A stretch of DNA of 64,000 nucleotides, from contig CM020618.1 of assembly GCA_009829735.1 (NCBI GenBank), forward strand, positions 35,936,894 through 36,000,893, given 5' to 3'. The notes beneath the pieces were generated by a model. The model was not told the origin of the DNA. It saw nothing but the letters and a program-made list of their open reading frames with translations, and ran no database searches. Shown here piece after piece: positions 1 through 11,640 of this stretch (positions are counted from its first letter, which is position 1; every line of letters begins with the position of its first letter). Both the position numbers and the translations under genes were made by a program. Source of the DNA: Pyropia yezoensis. Its lineage: Eukaryota > Rhodophyta > Bangiophyceae > Bangiales > Bangiaceae.

Positions 1-3000
1 GTCGGGAAGACCCCTCCCGGAACAGACAATCGGTGTTGGAACTGCAACTCCGATGGACACTGGGCATATGATTGCCCCAAGTTGAGTAAACGCATCCAAC
101 AACTTGTTAGGAATGCGAGTAAGAAGTCGGCTACGAACGAAGTACGTTCACGCCGCGAGGATGGGTTTCGACCGGTCGTCGCGGTCGCCACACCCTCGGC
201 GGAGGAGGCGGACACGTCGTCCTCGGACTCGTCGTCTTCCTCCCCGCCCTCAGATTCGGACGCCAAGTCGGCGGGAAACGAATGACCGTTGGAGCTGGCC
301 GTCCGAAGCTCACAACGGCATCCTCGGCCAAGTGGGCCAAGAGGACGAACCAACCGTGCCGGATACTGCGGCGACCTAAGGGAGTCCGCCCACCTCGGGT
401 AGGACTCCCCAAGAACGTAAACCCACGTCGGGTCATCGCGGTGCTGACGGGTGAGAACTTCCAGGTGGCTGGACGGGTGCAACTTGCCCCCGGCCGCGCC
501 TGTTGTGCCCGTATCGTACTTGATACCGGGTCAGGAGCCTCCTTGATACGCAAGTCGCTATTACCAAAGGAGGTGAAGCTCCAACGCTGGAGGTCCAAAG
601 CTGACCATATGATTGACATCAATGGTGGGGTACTTCCCATCGTTGGTGCCGTGACCCTACCAACTAGGTTGGGGACCCATGAGGTCGACGTGACCTATGG
701 TGTAGTTGAGAATATATCGGTACCCCTGCTTCTGGGTACCCCTTATGTTGTTACACAAGTGCCTTTGATTTGTGGCCCTGAGTACTGGGTCAAGTTGATG
801 AATGGGGAGACTATCCCCATCCTTGGTAAGGGAAAGTCTGTGGCTCCTGTGACAGTCTCACAGTCGAAGCCTGTTTGCTCTGTGAGGGAAGGGTTTACTG
901 CTACCCTGCGTTTAGCCCGTAAAGTCACGTTGCCCCCCAACTCGGTGGCGCACGTTGATGTTGTAACTGATTATACGGGGAACGGGTTGGTGCACCCTCA
1001 CCCCCGTCTTGCTCGCAAGCACCAAGTGCATGTCGCCCTTGGCACGATGGACTCCAAAGCCGGAGTCCCGTGGAGGATCCAGGTGATGAACCTGAGCTCG
1101 TCGCCCCAGTACTTCAAGTCGGGAGCCAAGTTCGGCTATATCGACCAACACGAGGGACCGGTAGTAGCGGTCACCCTCAACGCGGGCGCAAGTAGCGACC
1201 CGAAGTCCGGAAAGGAGAAGCATCAAGCCAAGTCGGCCGCCTCTCCTCGGCCCCATATGAACATGGAGGGTGTCCCACCCAGGTTGAGGGTTCAAGGTGA
1301 ACGCCTCTTGGACCAATATCACAAGTTGTGGGATGGCCAATTGGGGCTCATGAGAGCCACCCAACACCGGATCGAGTTGAAGCCCGGTGCACCCCCTATA
1401 CGCCAACAACCGTATAGGGGAGGACCCCGTTCAAGGGCCCTCGTTAAGGAGCAAGTTGCTCGCATGGGGGCCCTCGATGTGATCGAGGCCAGCAACGCCG
1501 AGTGGGCGAGTCCGGTGGTTATCGTCCCCAAAGTTGATGGGACCCCCCGGTTCTGTATCGACTACCGTAAGCTCAACGAGAGCACGGTGAAGGACAGCTA
1601 TCCCCTACCTAGGATGGACGACTGTCTGGACTCTCTGGGGGAGGCGAACGTGTTCTCTACCCTGGACTGTAACGCGGGGTACTGGCAAATTCCCATTGCC
1701 CCGGAAGACAGGCATAAAACTACCTTTACCTGTCACTGTGGTACCTATCAGTGCAAGCGTCTACCGTTTGGCCTGTGTAACGCGCCGGCAACTTTCCAGC
1801 GCGCTATGGACATGATTCTGGCCGGAGTACGGTGGCAGATCTGTCTCGTGTACCTAGACGATATCATTGTGTTCTCCCGAAGTCTGGAGGAACACATTGG
1901 CCATCTTGGCCAGGTGTTCAAGCTACTTGCTGACGCCGGTGTGTCACCGAAGGCGAGTAAGTGCCACCTCTTCACTCAAGAGGTGGAATACTTGGGACAT
2001 GTTGTCCGTCCGGGGCGTCTCAGTGTCAACGAAAAAAACTTGAGGGCCATCCGTAAGGCTCAGTAGCCCCGGACCCAGACCCAGATGAGTAGCTTCCTCG
2101 GGATGTGTAACGTGTACCGACGTTTCACCCAGGGCTTCGCCAAGGTGGCGAAACCGTTGAATGAGTTAGTGAGCTCAACGCTACCGAAGAACCTGCCTCC
2201 CTCAAGTCGGGTGGAGCAGGAATCCTTTGAGACTCTTCGGGACCTTCTGCTGAAGCCCCCTATCCTGGCTATTCCCAGGTTGGGAGGCCACTACATCCTG
2301 GATGTGGACGCTAGCTACGACCAACAAGGTTGTGTGTTGCTTCAGCAGCAGCCGGGCAAGGAGTACTTGCCGGTGGGATACTTCAACAAGGGGCTGAACT
2401 CGGCCGAGAAGAACTACGGAGTCACCGAGTTGGAAGGACTCGCAGTGGTGTGGGCGGTGACGTCACTGCGTCACTACCTAGAGGGTGAGAAGTTCCTCAT
2501 CCGCTGTGACCACCGCGCGTTGCAGTTCATCTTCAAGACGGACTGTACGAACACTCGTCTCAACCGGTGGAGGGTGCGACTGGCACCCTTCAACTTTGAT
2601 ATTGAGTACCGACCTGGCAGGCAACATGCCCTTGCCGACGGCCTCTCTCGGGTACCTACCGAGGGGCTGGACCCAGTCGATGAGGACATCCCCATCGTGG
2701 GGGTAGCCACGCGCTCGGGTCAGGCGTTGAACCCCGAGGCGCCAGGGAACAAGAAGTACTTGCCCCTGTCCCTGGACGAGGTGGTGAAGGCCCAGGCCGA
2801 GGATCCCTTATGCAAGTCGCAGAGGGATACACTGGATACAGTGGCGGAGACGCGGTTCTTTCTGGGAGACGATGGCCTCCTCATGAGGAGGGGGGTATTC
2901 CAGGGGACCGAACAACTTGTCGTCCCCGCATCCCTCAAGGACAGTATCCTTGAGAGGGAGCATAACGCTCCCACAGGTGGACACCTGGGGTCTAGTAAAC

Positions 3001-4350
3001 TGTACCAGACCCTGAGGACCAGGTACTACTGGCCGTCCATGGTGATGGACATCTACAGTTGGGTGGCTGCCTGCACAAGTTGTGCACAGAACCGTCTGAT
3101 GGAACGGCGGCCTACTACGGCTATGCTATTGTTCCCGGCCAAGGAGCCCTTTGCCGCGTTGGCGATGGACATCCTTGGGCCACTGCCAGTGACCGAGGAG
3201 GGCAACCAGTACCTCCTGGTTATCTGTGACCGCTTCACGAAACTTACGCGAGCGATCCCACTGGCAGAGATCACGGCCATGTCGGTCGTGTCAGCCTTCC
3301 TAGATCACTGGGTTGCCGCGTATGGCATTCCGGATAGTACACTATCGGACAATGGACCGCAATTTGCGTCTGTACTGTTTCAGGGAGTGCTGGATATGTT
3401 GGGGGTGCGGGCAAACTATGCCACCCCCTACCACCCACAAACTAATGGGCAGGTGGAGCGCTTCAACAAAACTATTGTTAGGCAGCTGCGCCACTATGTG
3501 AGTGAGCACGTGAAAACGTGGGACCAATACATTTCTATTCTTACGACTGCCTACAATTCGCAGGTTCACTCATCTACCGGGGAAGTACCCCTCGCTTTTG
3601 TGACCCCCCGTCGCGTGCGGTCTATTGCCGTGCGGCGGCCGCTCCCAACTAGGGAGGATGGCGGCAGGACGCCTACTCCTACTGAGAGTAAGGCGGAGTT
3701 CGCTGCTAGGCTTGAAAACCTCATCCCTAAAGTCAGGGCTGAGATGGATAAAGCACAAAAGCGCTACAAGCGTACCTTTGACAAAAAGGTGCGCAATGCT
3801 AAGCATGTCCCCGAGCAGGGTGACTGGGTGCTGGTACACTCACACACCCCAACTGGGGGTAAGTTGGTATTCCAGACGAAGGGGCCGTACCAGGTCCTTC
3901 GTACTGATGGACAGCACTTCACCATCGAAAGTGACGATGGGGTCCGCACAGTGAACGGACAGGACGTGGTCAAAGTTGCACCACCGCCTGCAGGCGACCC
4001 AGCTTGGGCGCGTGCGTGGAAAGCGTGGCGCCTCCCCTCGCTGCCTGCGGCCAAACAGGGCCCGCAGGAGTACGTGTTCGATAAGTTCATCGACCACGGC
4101 TGGGATGAGGACACTGACCGCCTCATGTTGAGGGTGCGTTGGTTTGGCTACAAAGCCAAGGATGATACGTGGGAGTATGTGGAGGACCTTCCCGCTGAGA
4201 AGGTCCGGGCGTACTGTGCCCGGAATGAGATAGACCCTAGCAGCCCTCCCTCAACGTGAGGGAAGGCCGAGCAACAGTGCCAAGAGAGTGCTTCAAGTCG
4301 AAGTGGTACGCAGAGTGGCTTTTAACTACAGCCCTAACCCTCACACTCTC
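1..4350 (+). mobile_element. Ty3/gypsy LTR retrotransposon (chromovirus), 5' end outside window
   Basis: This is a retroelement fossil of the Ty3/gypsy family. A CCHC zinc knuckle typical of the Gag end lies at about 34-75. It is followed by an aspartic protease (DTGSG, near 520), reverse transcriptase (FCIDYRKLN near 1555, YLDD near 1850), RNase H (about 2280-2650), the integrase HHCC finger (about 2980-3090), the integrase core (about 3150-3480, with SDNGPQ and HPQTNGQVER) and a C-terminal chromodomain (about 4070-4230). The order protease-RT-RNase H-integrase and the chromodomain place it among chromoviruses. It looks nearly whole over this span, with about one break, which suggests a fairly recent insertion. 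The 5' LTR and most of Gag lie before the window. I could not identify the 3' LTR, because there is no second copy here to compare with. The element probably extends into the antisense frame downstream. Confidence 0.95.
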
Positions 4351-4370
4351 ACAACAAAGGCAGCTGCCAA

Positions 4371-6500
4371 CTAGGCATGCATGCTAGACTCTCCAACCCC
4401 ACGGCCCTCGCCCTCACGTAGAGGCGAGCGGCGAGACCCACGGCGATAACGCTCCCCACCAGTCGGCAGGGCCGGCGGCTCCAAGTCGGACCCGTCGCGC
4501 CCCTCACGGTCGCGCAAGTGGCGACGACCGCGGCTGCTCTTCTGCTTAGTCTTGCGCGCAAGTTGGCGACGCAGACGCCGGACCGACTCCGACTCAGACG
4601 GAGTCGAGGACTCCGAGACGGAGTAAGACAACTCGTCTTCCGACACGGAGGGAGAGCGCCGCGAGCGTCGGCGACGACGGCGAGGAGGCGAGTATGCCCG
4701 GCTCGCACGACGTTTGCCACGCCCAAGTGGGGCTGGCTGGGGCATAATAGCCCCAATGCGAGCCAACTCGGCCGTCATAAACTCCGCCACCGACTCGCAA
4801 CTCGCGGTCGCCACTGCAGTACGAACGCGCTCCTCAAGTTGAGGAGTCTCGGAAGTTTGAAGGGTTGCGGTCGACGCGGCCAACCAGGAAATGGTGCGCA
4901 CCAACGTGGTGATCATCATCTCTGAGGTTAGAGGCGTGGGCGGTAACACCAACTTGGGGTATACCGTCAGGAGGGTGGCCCCCAAGTTGGGGGACACCGG
5001 GGTGGATGACTCAATGGCCACGCTAATCGGGATGTCCCCGTGCGGTTGGTAGGGGACAGGAGGAAGCGGAGGGGCACGCCGAGGTGGCGGGACCCGGGTG
5101 TAACTGCGACCCCGACTTGGGGCCCCCGCAGTGGGTTGAGTCATATGGTCATCATATGAGGGCACGGCCATAACTATGGGCTTATCCGGGGGTGGCGCAG
5201 TGTGGCGATCCACTCCCGGGGCATACGGGTAGTCCCCGATGCCCAACCCCTCTCGTAGGACCACACGGCCGTCGTGGAGTTCACGAGCGACCCACACGAA
5301 CTGGCGAAGTGCGCCATCGTCCTTGGGCCCACGAATGGGGCGGCGCAACTTGTGCTCAATGCTCTCCCACTCGATAAACTTGTGGAGGCGGAGCATCTCC
5401 TCAAGTAGAGTGAGTTGTCCTGATGAGCACCCCTCAGCAACTAGCTGAAGGGTGAGCTGTTCCAAACCTTGGATAAGCCGGAGGGGGAGATGCCAGAGCA
5501 TCCCCCGCCGCTGAACACAAGACACCCAGGTCGACATGACCTCGAGGAGCCACTGGGTGGCCAACATGGCCCACACCAGGTGATCAGGGCCAGCCGTCAT
5601 TATGACGGAGCCGAAATGGTCAAGCAACCGTGGCAGCAACGCTGGGAACCCGTAGGGGACCTCTACTTGAGGCCACCACTCGGGCTTCTTCGGATAGTAC
5701 TGCTCCTTACTGGCAGCAGACTGCTGAGGAAACTCAAGTTGAGCCGAGGTCACGAAGTAGGGACCTCGCCGGAAGTCCTTCTCCATCCGCACATCAAAGT
5801 GATGAGTGTGCGGATCGGCCTCGTGAAGGTACGGGGGGCGAGTTGCCACCGCGTCCCAAGTAAAGGTCGGCAAGTCGCCGGGACCCGGGATAGTTCCCCC
5901 GCGGTCCACCATGGCCTTGGCCCGCTGTACGTCTTCGACCTCCTCGTCGTCCAGGAAGGCAAACTGGTCCGTCCTGAAGCCGGCAGGGAACCCGAACCCA
6001 CGGGGATACTTCTCCCGTAGGCGGTCCCATACCCGACCCATCGCTGCGCCAAGTCGGCCACAGCGAAGAACAGTCAACCCCTCCTCATACAGAGGCCAAG
6101 CGGGGTAAAACCACCGCCCCAAGGCCTCACGCGGGACAACTTGTTCCGCCCCCGGGGGAGATCCCGCCGTCAACCCAAAGCCGGGAGACGCGGGAGTCCC
6201 ATCCCCCGGAGCGATCGCGGAGCCCCCGCCGGAAGTCCCGGCGGGCGCTGCACCGTAGGAGGTGTCCTCCATACGTTCGTCAAGAGAGTCTGTCTCCACT
6301 CCCGGGGTCGCCATGGCTCTCCCCAAGTTGGGGAGAGACGCCCTGGCTACAGCGGCACGAGACCCGCCTCGAGTTGAGGGGGACTCGGATCGTGGGTAGA
6401 CGGGTGGCCTCCCCAGCGTGGGGCGGCCCAGTGGAAGGTGAAGGGGAGGTGGTGGGATGGTGAAGTGAGAACCGGGGAGAGAAAGCTGCCGAGTGGGCAA
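4371..6500 (-). CDS. Long antisense frame downstream of the retroelement pol region
   Basis: This is an open frame of about 709 residues on the strand opposite to pol, beginning about 110 bases after the chromodomain frame. I recognise no domain. The N-terminus is Pro/Ser/Gly-rich. The middle (about residues 130-420) is a mixed-composition, helix-rich segment unlike the GC-driven shadow frames elsewhere. The C-terminus is a long Arg/Ser-rich tail with runs such as RRRRRRSRRS. A better start may be the Met near 6313, which opens MATPGVETDSLDERM. Some plant Ty3/gypsy lineages (Tat/Ogre type) carry antisense frames between integrase and the 3' LTR, and the position here matches. The heptamer CAAGTYG, enriched in the pol part, is equally frequent here, which supports a shared origin. 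It could instead be part of a second, oppositely oriented element. Confidence 0.5.
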   Translation of the reverse strand: MPTRQLSLPGSHFTIPPPPLHLPLGRPTLGRPPVYPRSESPSTRGGSRAAVARASLPNLGRAMATPGVETDSLDERMEDTSYGAAPAGTSGGGSAIAPGDGTPASPGFGLTAGSPPGAEQVVPREALGRWFYPAWPLYEEGLTVLRCGRLGAAMGRVWDRLREKYPRGFGFPAGFRTDQFAFLDDEEVEDVQRAKAMVDRGGTIPGPGDLPTFTWDAVATRPPYLHEADPHTHHFDVRMEKDFRRGPYFVTSAQLEFPQQSAASKEQYYPKKPEWWPQVEVPYGFPALLPRLLDHFGSVIMTAGPDHLVWAMLATQWLLEVMSTWVSCVQRRGMLWHLPLRLIQGLEQLTLQLVAEGCSSGQLTLLEEMLRLHKFIEWESIEHKLRRPIRGPKDDGALRQFVWVARELHDGRVVLREGLGIGDYPYAPGVDRHTAPPPDKPIVMAVPSYDDHMTQPTAGAPSRGRSYTRVPPPRRAPPLPPVPYQPHGDIPISVAIESSTPVSPNLGATLLTVYPKLVLPPTPLTSEMMITTLVRTISWLAASTATLQTSETPQLEERVRTAVATASCESVAEFMTAELARIGAIMPQPAPLGRGKRRASRAYSPPRRRRRRSRRSPSVSEDELSYSVSESSTPSESESVRRLRRQLARKTKQKSSRGRRHLRDREGRDGSDLEPPALPTGGERYRRGSRRSPLREGEGRGVGESSMHA

Positions 6501-6609
6501 GCTTGAGGAGAGGGGCGGTCAACGTGACCGCCTCCACATCCGCGTTACGTACTCCAGGGGGGACAGCAAGTCGCGCCCCCAACGCCGAGACGTGCGTTTA
6601 CGCACCCCC

Positions 6610-7446
6610 TCACAGGGCCGACCGGGTCGGTCGGAACTGAGGAGAGGGGAGTGTGGCAGTATTGACCCCCAGGTACGGGGGCAACACGTGCCATGCAAGG
6701 GGCGGCAGGCCACTAGCCTGATCCGTTCCTCCCCCTGCATTTGGGTCCGTATTCCCTAAGTTTGGGATAGTTAGCTTAGTAGTAAATCCAACTTGGATTT
6801 GAGGGTTTTCTGCATTTATCGTCTTGAATTTTCGTGTGGCCCGGTGGGCAGGTGCTGGGGTGGGAGATTCTGAGTGGCGAGATTCTGAGGGGACCCTGGG
6901 GGGATAAGGGGAGGGACAGCGGGGCTTGGCCCTGCGTCCCCGTCCCGACCAAGAAACTGTTGGACCACACACCATCCTCTTGTTTGTCAGTGAAGGGTTT
7001 GCCCCACAACAGGGACAGAGTGTGTGCGACTTGCACTTCTTCCGGTTCCCCCGACACGGGAGGCAGCCCTTGTACACCGCCCCAACTTGGGTGTCGTGTG
7101 TGCAAGTGGTTTTTGCCACACTGTCGATTATCATGCTGATGAAGTTCCAGCGCGACCCGTTCTTCCTGTGGCTACTGGGGCTCTTTTCTAGTGGTGCTCT
7201 TGCCCCAGCGGTGCCAGCTGACCCATCCTCAAGGGATGGCGCCAAGGGGCCAATCACGCCGGCGGCTTCGGGTAAGAAGGGGAAGAAGCGGCAGCGTGCC
7301 TCCCCAAAGGGGTCACCCGCAGAGAAGGCGACTGCTGGAAAGGGAAGGAGCAAAATTGCTGCTGCCGGAGCGGGCGAGGAGCAACCTGGGGGAGCTGCAA
7401 AAGGTGGCATTGGTGTCGCTCGCGGCGGCTCGGGTGGTAGGGACAA
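6610..7446 (-). CDS. Possible Cys-rich frame upstream of the antisense ORF
   Basis: This is a minus-strand frame of about 278 residues whose central part carries a cysteine cluster (GCLPCRGNRKKC followed by CPCCG and a later VCG). The pattern is compatible with zinc binding but matches no family I can name. The N-terminal third is Ala/Pro-rich and may be non-coding. The frame lies directly upstream, in transcription order, of the long antisense frame at 4371-6500, so it could be an upstream exon or leader of the same unit, or lie in the LTR region. A plus-strand frame (6926-7648) overlaps it and is no better supported. Confidence 0.25.
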   Translation of the reverse strand: MSLPPEPPRATPMPPFAAPPGCSSPAPAAAILLLPFPAVAFSAGDPFGEARCRFFPFLPEAAGVIGPLAPSLEDGSAGTAGARAPLEKSPSSHRKNGSRWNFISMIIDSVAKTTCTHDTQVGAVYKGCLPCRGNRKKCKSHTLCPCCGANPSLTNKRMVCGPTVSWSGRGRRAKPRCPSPYPPRVPSESRHSESPTPAPAHRATRKFKTINAENPQIQVGFTTKLTIPNLGNTDPNAGGGTDQASGLPPLAWHVLPPYLGVNTATLPSPQFRPTRSAL

Positions 7447-7648
7447 TGAAGCTGGAGCCGGAGCGGGCGGGGAGCGACCAGGGGGGGCTGCAAGTCCCGG
7501 CCGTGGTGCTGCCGCGCGAGGCGGCGTGGGGGGTCCGGCAGCAGACGGAGCCCCACGTCACGTGGGACCTGGTTGGGGTGAGTGGCCGCGGAGTCCCCTC
7601 GTTGACGGCGGTCGAGAGCTAGAGGCCCGCGTGGGTACCCTCCATTAG

Positions 7649-8441
7649 TTGCTCGACGGGCGCGTGGTGGCAACAGCGCAGCTGCTTGCCGACCAGACAA
7701 TGTTTCATGGCGTGGACGCGCCGGCCACGGTCAGCACGGTCCTCATCTCGAAGATTGAGAGCGGCTGCGAACAAGCTTCTTCTCCGTTTGGTACCGATGC
7801 GCAGTTGTGCCTCGAGAAGGGGTACCCGTCAGCGACGCTAGTCGCGCTGGGCTTGATAGCGCTAGGCTATCGCGTGGCCTGGCCTGTTGCCTCCATTGGG
7901 TAAGTGACGAGTGGTGTCGAGTGGTGTGTGCTCTTTTCTTGTCGCTTTTTTCTAACGGCGATCTGTCCCTCGCCGCATGCAGTCGTCATAGATGACCGTG
8001 AACGTCTCTGACGTACATGCGTTCTGTTTGCCATGCTTTTATCGCTGCAGCCCTCGTGTGCGATTGTTTGATAGGCCCCCTGCAGAGCAGGGCTCCATTC
8101 TGCTTGCGACTGCGTGCATGTGGCGAGTGGCGAAGCCAGCCAGTCAGGCACTGGCGGCCAGAGAAGCCGAGTCCCTGGTTCAAGAAGAAGGGCAAGGAGC
8201 CCTTGTACTCGCAGAAAAGCCTGCGGTGGAGCTGTTTGGCTTACTCTGCGCCGAAGGCCGCGGTGAGGCTGACTACCCCTCCGTATCGTTTTATGAGAGC
8301 ACTGCCTACGACTCATATCGAAAGAAGCACTTCCTTGACTTCATCGTGCCAAAAACCCTGGCTGATGCGAGCGCCTCCAAGTCGGTGGATGTCGCTGAGC
8401 GGGTGCTGGTGCTGTGGAACGCGCTCTTCATTGAGGAGTGA
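7649..8441 (+). other. Possible short spliced gene, unrecognised
   Basis: An intron-like segment at 7900-7982 has a canonical GTAAGT donor, a CTAAC branch-like motif after a T-rich tract and a GCATGCAG acceptor. The upstream frame is open from 7649. Joining it at this acceptor leads to a stop within a few codons in the frames I tested. A separate frame of 149 residues starts at ATG 7992 and ends at 8441. Its second half (about residues 55-149) has balanced acidic and hydrophobic composition, with motifs such as YRKKHFLDFIVPK. No family is recognised. It lies between the retroelement and the helicase gene and could belong to the same mobile unit as the latter. Confidence 0.3.
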
Positions 8442-8510
8442 GACAGTGGTGGTTGTACATTGCATGGGGGCGTTTATTAGCGTGGAGATACGCACAATGA
8501 AGACGCCAGC

Positions 8511-9981
8511 TCACTCGGTATAGAACTTCATCGCCTCCTCATCCACAACAATGTGCTCTCGACGCAATCCACGAACAAGAAGCCCATTAAGGGAGCGACA
8601 GCGAGAGAGACCAGAATACACCAACCCACTCAGGCGCCAGTTGAGCTCGCTGAAGTCGATCGCTAGCGTGCTCAGACTCGCTCCCTGCGCGCGATGGATC
8701 GTCATAGCCCACGCCAACATCAACGGCATGGCGTGGCGGGTGGCCAACCTGCTTCCACAGTTGTCAATGACATCAAACGCCACGGCTCGGACAACCACCG
8801 TCTGGCCATCAAAGTCGACAACGACGGTCAAAGAGCCGCATTCCCGGACCACCCCCTGCGTCGCGGTCGGCACTCCATCGAGCTCCCGCGTGGATATCAC
8901 AACTGCCTCCGGCTTGAGAACAACTGATGCATGGGCGATGTCGCCCATGCATCGCTGCGCATAGGCTCGCCGAGCATTGTGAGTGACGTTGAGCGCCACA
9001 TCATCACGGCACGAGTAGACGACGTCGGCACCGGCAATCTCGGAGAGCTTATCATTGTTGTACTGGTTGACTTGTTGGTTGAGAGCGCGCAGTTGCGTGC
9101 GGTTGTTCCATTCGTCCGCATGCACGCCGTCCGAGGTAGCGTTCAATATCAGCAAGTCCTCGTCGGTCACCTCCCCCTTACGCACACGATCCAGGCAGCC
9201 TACAAGCCAGCTGTCGCTCGCCTGTCGATGGGAGCCCTTCAAAAAGAACACCATGCCGTAGCGGGAGAGAAATTTTTCACAAAACGCCCTGCACATGAAC
9301 AAAGGCTCGTCCGCTCTTGTGAGCCTGTTTTTAACGTGACCAAGCTGAAGAGGATCGCCACCCACTGCAATATCGGTAACAGCACAGGCGCCATTGACGG
9401 AGAAAAATGAGCGTGAGAATTGTGAATGACATACGGAATGTGCCAGAGGCTCCCCACCGCCTCCAGTCGTGCCCCACGTCCAGCACTCTTACGGAGAGCA
9501 GCCCGCCCACGCATCTCCCATCTGTCAATTGGCGCATCAACGTACCCACAATCTAGCAGCCCCCCCACGGGCGGCCGTGCTTCCCGGCTGGTGCGAGCCG
9601 ACGCAGCACAAACTCAAGGACATTGAACCAGCGGGCAGCAATGAGCGGCAATTCGTCGATGAAGATGACCGCGGTGTTGGCCACCTTCCTGTGGACAAAC
9701 GCGTTGCGTTTCACCGCGGCCAACACCCGGTCCTTCGGCAGCTCCGCGATACCAACGCTCAAGAACTTGTGCACAGTCTGGCCATCAATCAGCTTGGCTG
9801 CGGCGGTTGTCCAGGCCATCACGCCCACTCGGTCAGATCCGTGGATCCTCCGAGCGTGCGCGATAGCGCGCTTTAAAATGGTAGACTTGCCGCAGCCAGC
9901 ACGCCCAAACAGCCCGACGTTCTTGCCGGCCAGAAAACGTTCCCATGCCGACTGCTGCGACGGGTCCAAATCAAAAGCCAT
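8511..9981 (-). pseudogene. PIF1-like helicase, two exons, one in-frame stop
   Basis: This encodes an SF1B DNA helicase of the PIF1 type, which unwinds DNA using ATP. Exon 1 (9981-9546) starts at ATG 9981 and has Walker A GRAGCGKST (residues 26-34) and Walker B VIFIDE (about 105-110). Exon 2 (9364-8511) has the GDPLQL motif, a long middle domain, the late motif TIHRAQGASL and the C-terminal VYSGLSRCRSL. The intron (9545-9365, 181 nt) has a GTACGT donor and TTGCAG acceptor and restores the reading frame in phase 1, giving about 429 codons. One in-frame TAG remains three codons before the exon 1 end, where PIF1 proteins usually have a Gln or hydrophobic residue before I-V-x-G-D. The gene is short for a nuclear PIF1 and resembles helicases carried by mobile elements. 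It lies about 3.8 kb from the KDZ transposase, on the same strand. Confidence 0.85.
9365..9545 (-). other. Intron of the PIF1-like gene
   Basis: The donor is GTACGT at 9545-9540 and the acceptor is TTGCAG ending at 9365, read on the minus strand. Removing it joins the Walker B region directly to the GDPLQL helicase motif in frame, which is strong internal evidence that it is a real intron. Confidence 0.75.
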
Positions 9982-11259
9982 GGTCGCCTGTCACGCAGAT
10001 GCCGCAGCGCTTCGAGAGTCGAACTAAACGAGAAAGACGACGATTCAGCCCCATGCAGGTGGGGGCGCGCAGTCCGCTCACAGGAGGAGCACTAGGCCTA
10101 CGGCGCAGATACGTAGCAAGATGGTTGCCGCGACAGGGGGGAAGGAAAGCGCAGATCGGAGCAACAGCATGCGGTGGCGTAGCCACCGCGCAGATGCCGC
10201 GACGGGTCGCCACGAGCAAGAGCTTGTTTGCGCACAGACAAACCGGGTGAACGAAGTTCGTGGAGGGGCAGAGGGGAAAAAAACGGACGATGTGAACTGC
10301 AAAGGCCTGGGGCAGGGGGAGGTTGTGGCGGAAATGGCGGGGGGGGTGGGAAAGAAGCGCCCACAGCAGCGCCGCGCGGACGCGGGATCGTGGACAGATC
10401 CGGTCATCACCACCAAAAGAGTCGCTCGTATATGGGTGCAGAAGACCGCGAGGCGTGGAGTTTACAGCCCTGCAGAGGTGTAAACGCCGCGACCGCCAGA
10501 AACCGCGCATGTGCATGCCCAACTGTCGTTCGTGGCGAGGGTCGCCAGATGCGTCTCAAAATTGGACGGCAGTCGTCAGCAGTGTGTGGATGGGCGACAG
10601 GACACGAGGGTATGCCGTGGTCGTGAGCCTCCTGATGGCACGTTGTATCAACTGGACACACCTGGGCCTACGTAGCGACAAGCGGCAGTGTGTGACCCAA
10701 TGCGCTGTCGAGAAACAGATGACTGCGGGTCCCGAATCTCGCGTGGTCAAGGCGGAGGAATTCTCGCAGAGGCCGCGCCACCGCCTGCCTGCATCATACC
10801 TAAAACCCACCTGGAACGAGAGCTTCCTGCCGCCCCCATTGGTGATGACGAGGACGGAGCAGTCGAACAAGCTAGCCAGCCCATGGGAAGAGCAGTGTCA
10901 TGTCGATTTGGATTTCTGGCTTGAATTTTTAAAACGACTGTCCTTGCCTTGCCTGGTCACCACACCATCCCGCCAAGCTCCGCAGCTGTCTGCAGGCCAG
11001 GCTGAACGACGGCCGTGGAGCCGTCCTGGTGCGAGTCTTGCTTTTTTTGTACGTCTGTCTGCTATATGAGATCTTCCCTGTGGAGTCGGTCTTAGCGACC
11101 TGTTTTGTTCAGGGCTCGTTTGGTCTTCATAACGGCTCATACGGTACGCCAACGCAACAGCGCAAGACGACCTGGAGCGTCTTACATAGTGGACCCGCGG
11201 AAAGTGCAGCGAAGGGGACCGTGCGATGGTCTTATCGATGCATCACGATGTCAGACAGC
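9982..11259. other. No supported gene between helicase and first Ala/Thr repeat
   Basis: Open frames occur on both strands but none shows a recognisable domain or a convincing composition. This is the upstream side of the PIF1-like gene. I see no TATA-like element, RNA gene or terminal repeat. Confidence 0.4.
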
Positions 11260-11640
11260 TGCCGCCACAAGCGCCACCCCCCCGGCGGCCACCCCCACAG
11301 GCACGGCCGCGGCGGCCAACACCACGGGCACCGCCGCGGCGGAAGCCACGACAGCCACCGCCGTGGCCGCAGTCACCACGACAGCCGCCACGGCAGCAGC
11401 CACCACGGCCGCCACGGCGGCGACCACCACCAGCACCGCCGCGGCGGCAGCCACAACCGCCACAGCCGTGGCAACAGTCACCAAGACAGCCGCCACGGCT
11501 GCAGCCACCACGGCCGCCTCGTGGCGGTCGCGGCGGCTGCCGCCTCCGTCCCCGTCGTGTCGGCCGTCGGCACCACCGTCGACGCCGAGGCAGCGATCAC
11601 CGCCGCCGCGAAGGCTGCAGCATCCACCGACACCACTGTG
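11260..11640 (+). repeat. GC-rich Ala/Thr-coding repeat, copy 1
   Basis: This is a degenerate short-period repeat built from variants of GCCGCCACGGCGGCCACCAC. In one plus-strand frame it reads as Ala/Thr runs, in another as His/Ser/Arg, and on the minus strand as Val/Ala. It opens with the block TGCCGCCACAAGCGCCACCC and ends near CTGTGCGTGGATGTCACG. Both landmarks recur in the second copy at 12905-13690, so the two tracts are paralogous. Whether either is translated is unclear; a 298-residue plus-strand frame (11105-12001) spans this copy. Confidence 0.7.

Noticed and set aside
6926-7648. A 240-residue plus-strand frame after the retroelement
   Set aside because: It has no domain, is Gly/Ala-rich in its second half and overlaps a minus-strand frame with a cysteine cluster.
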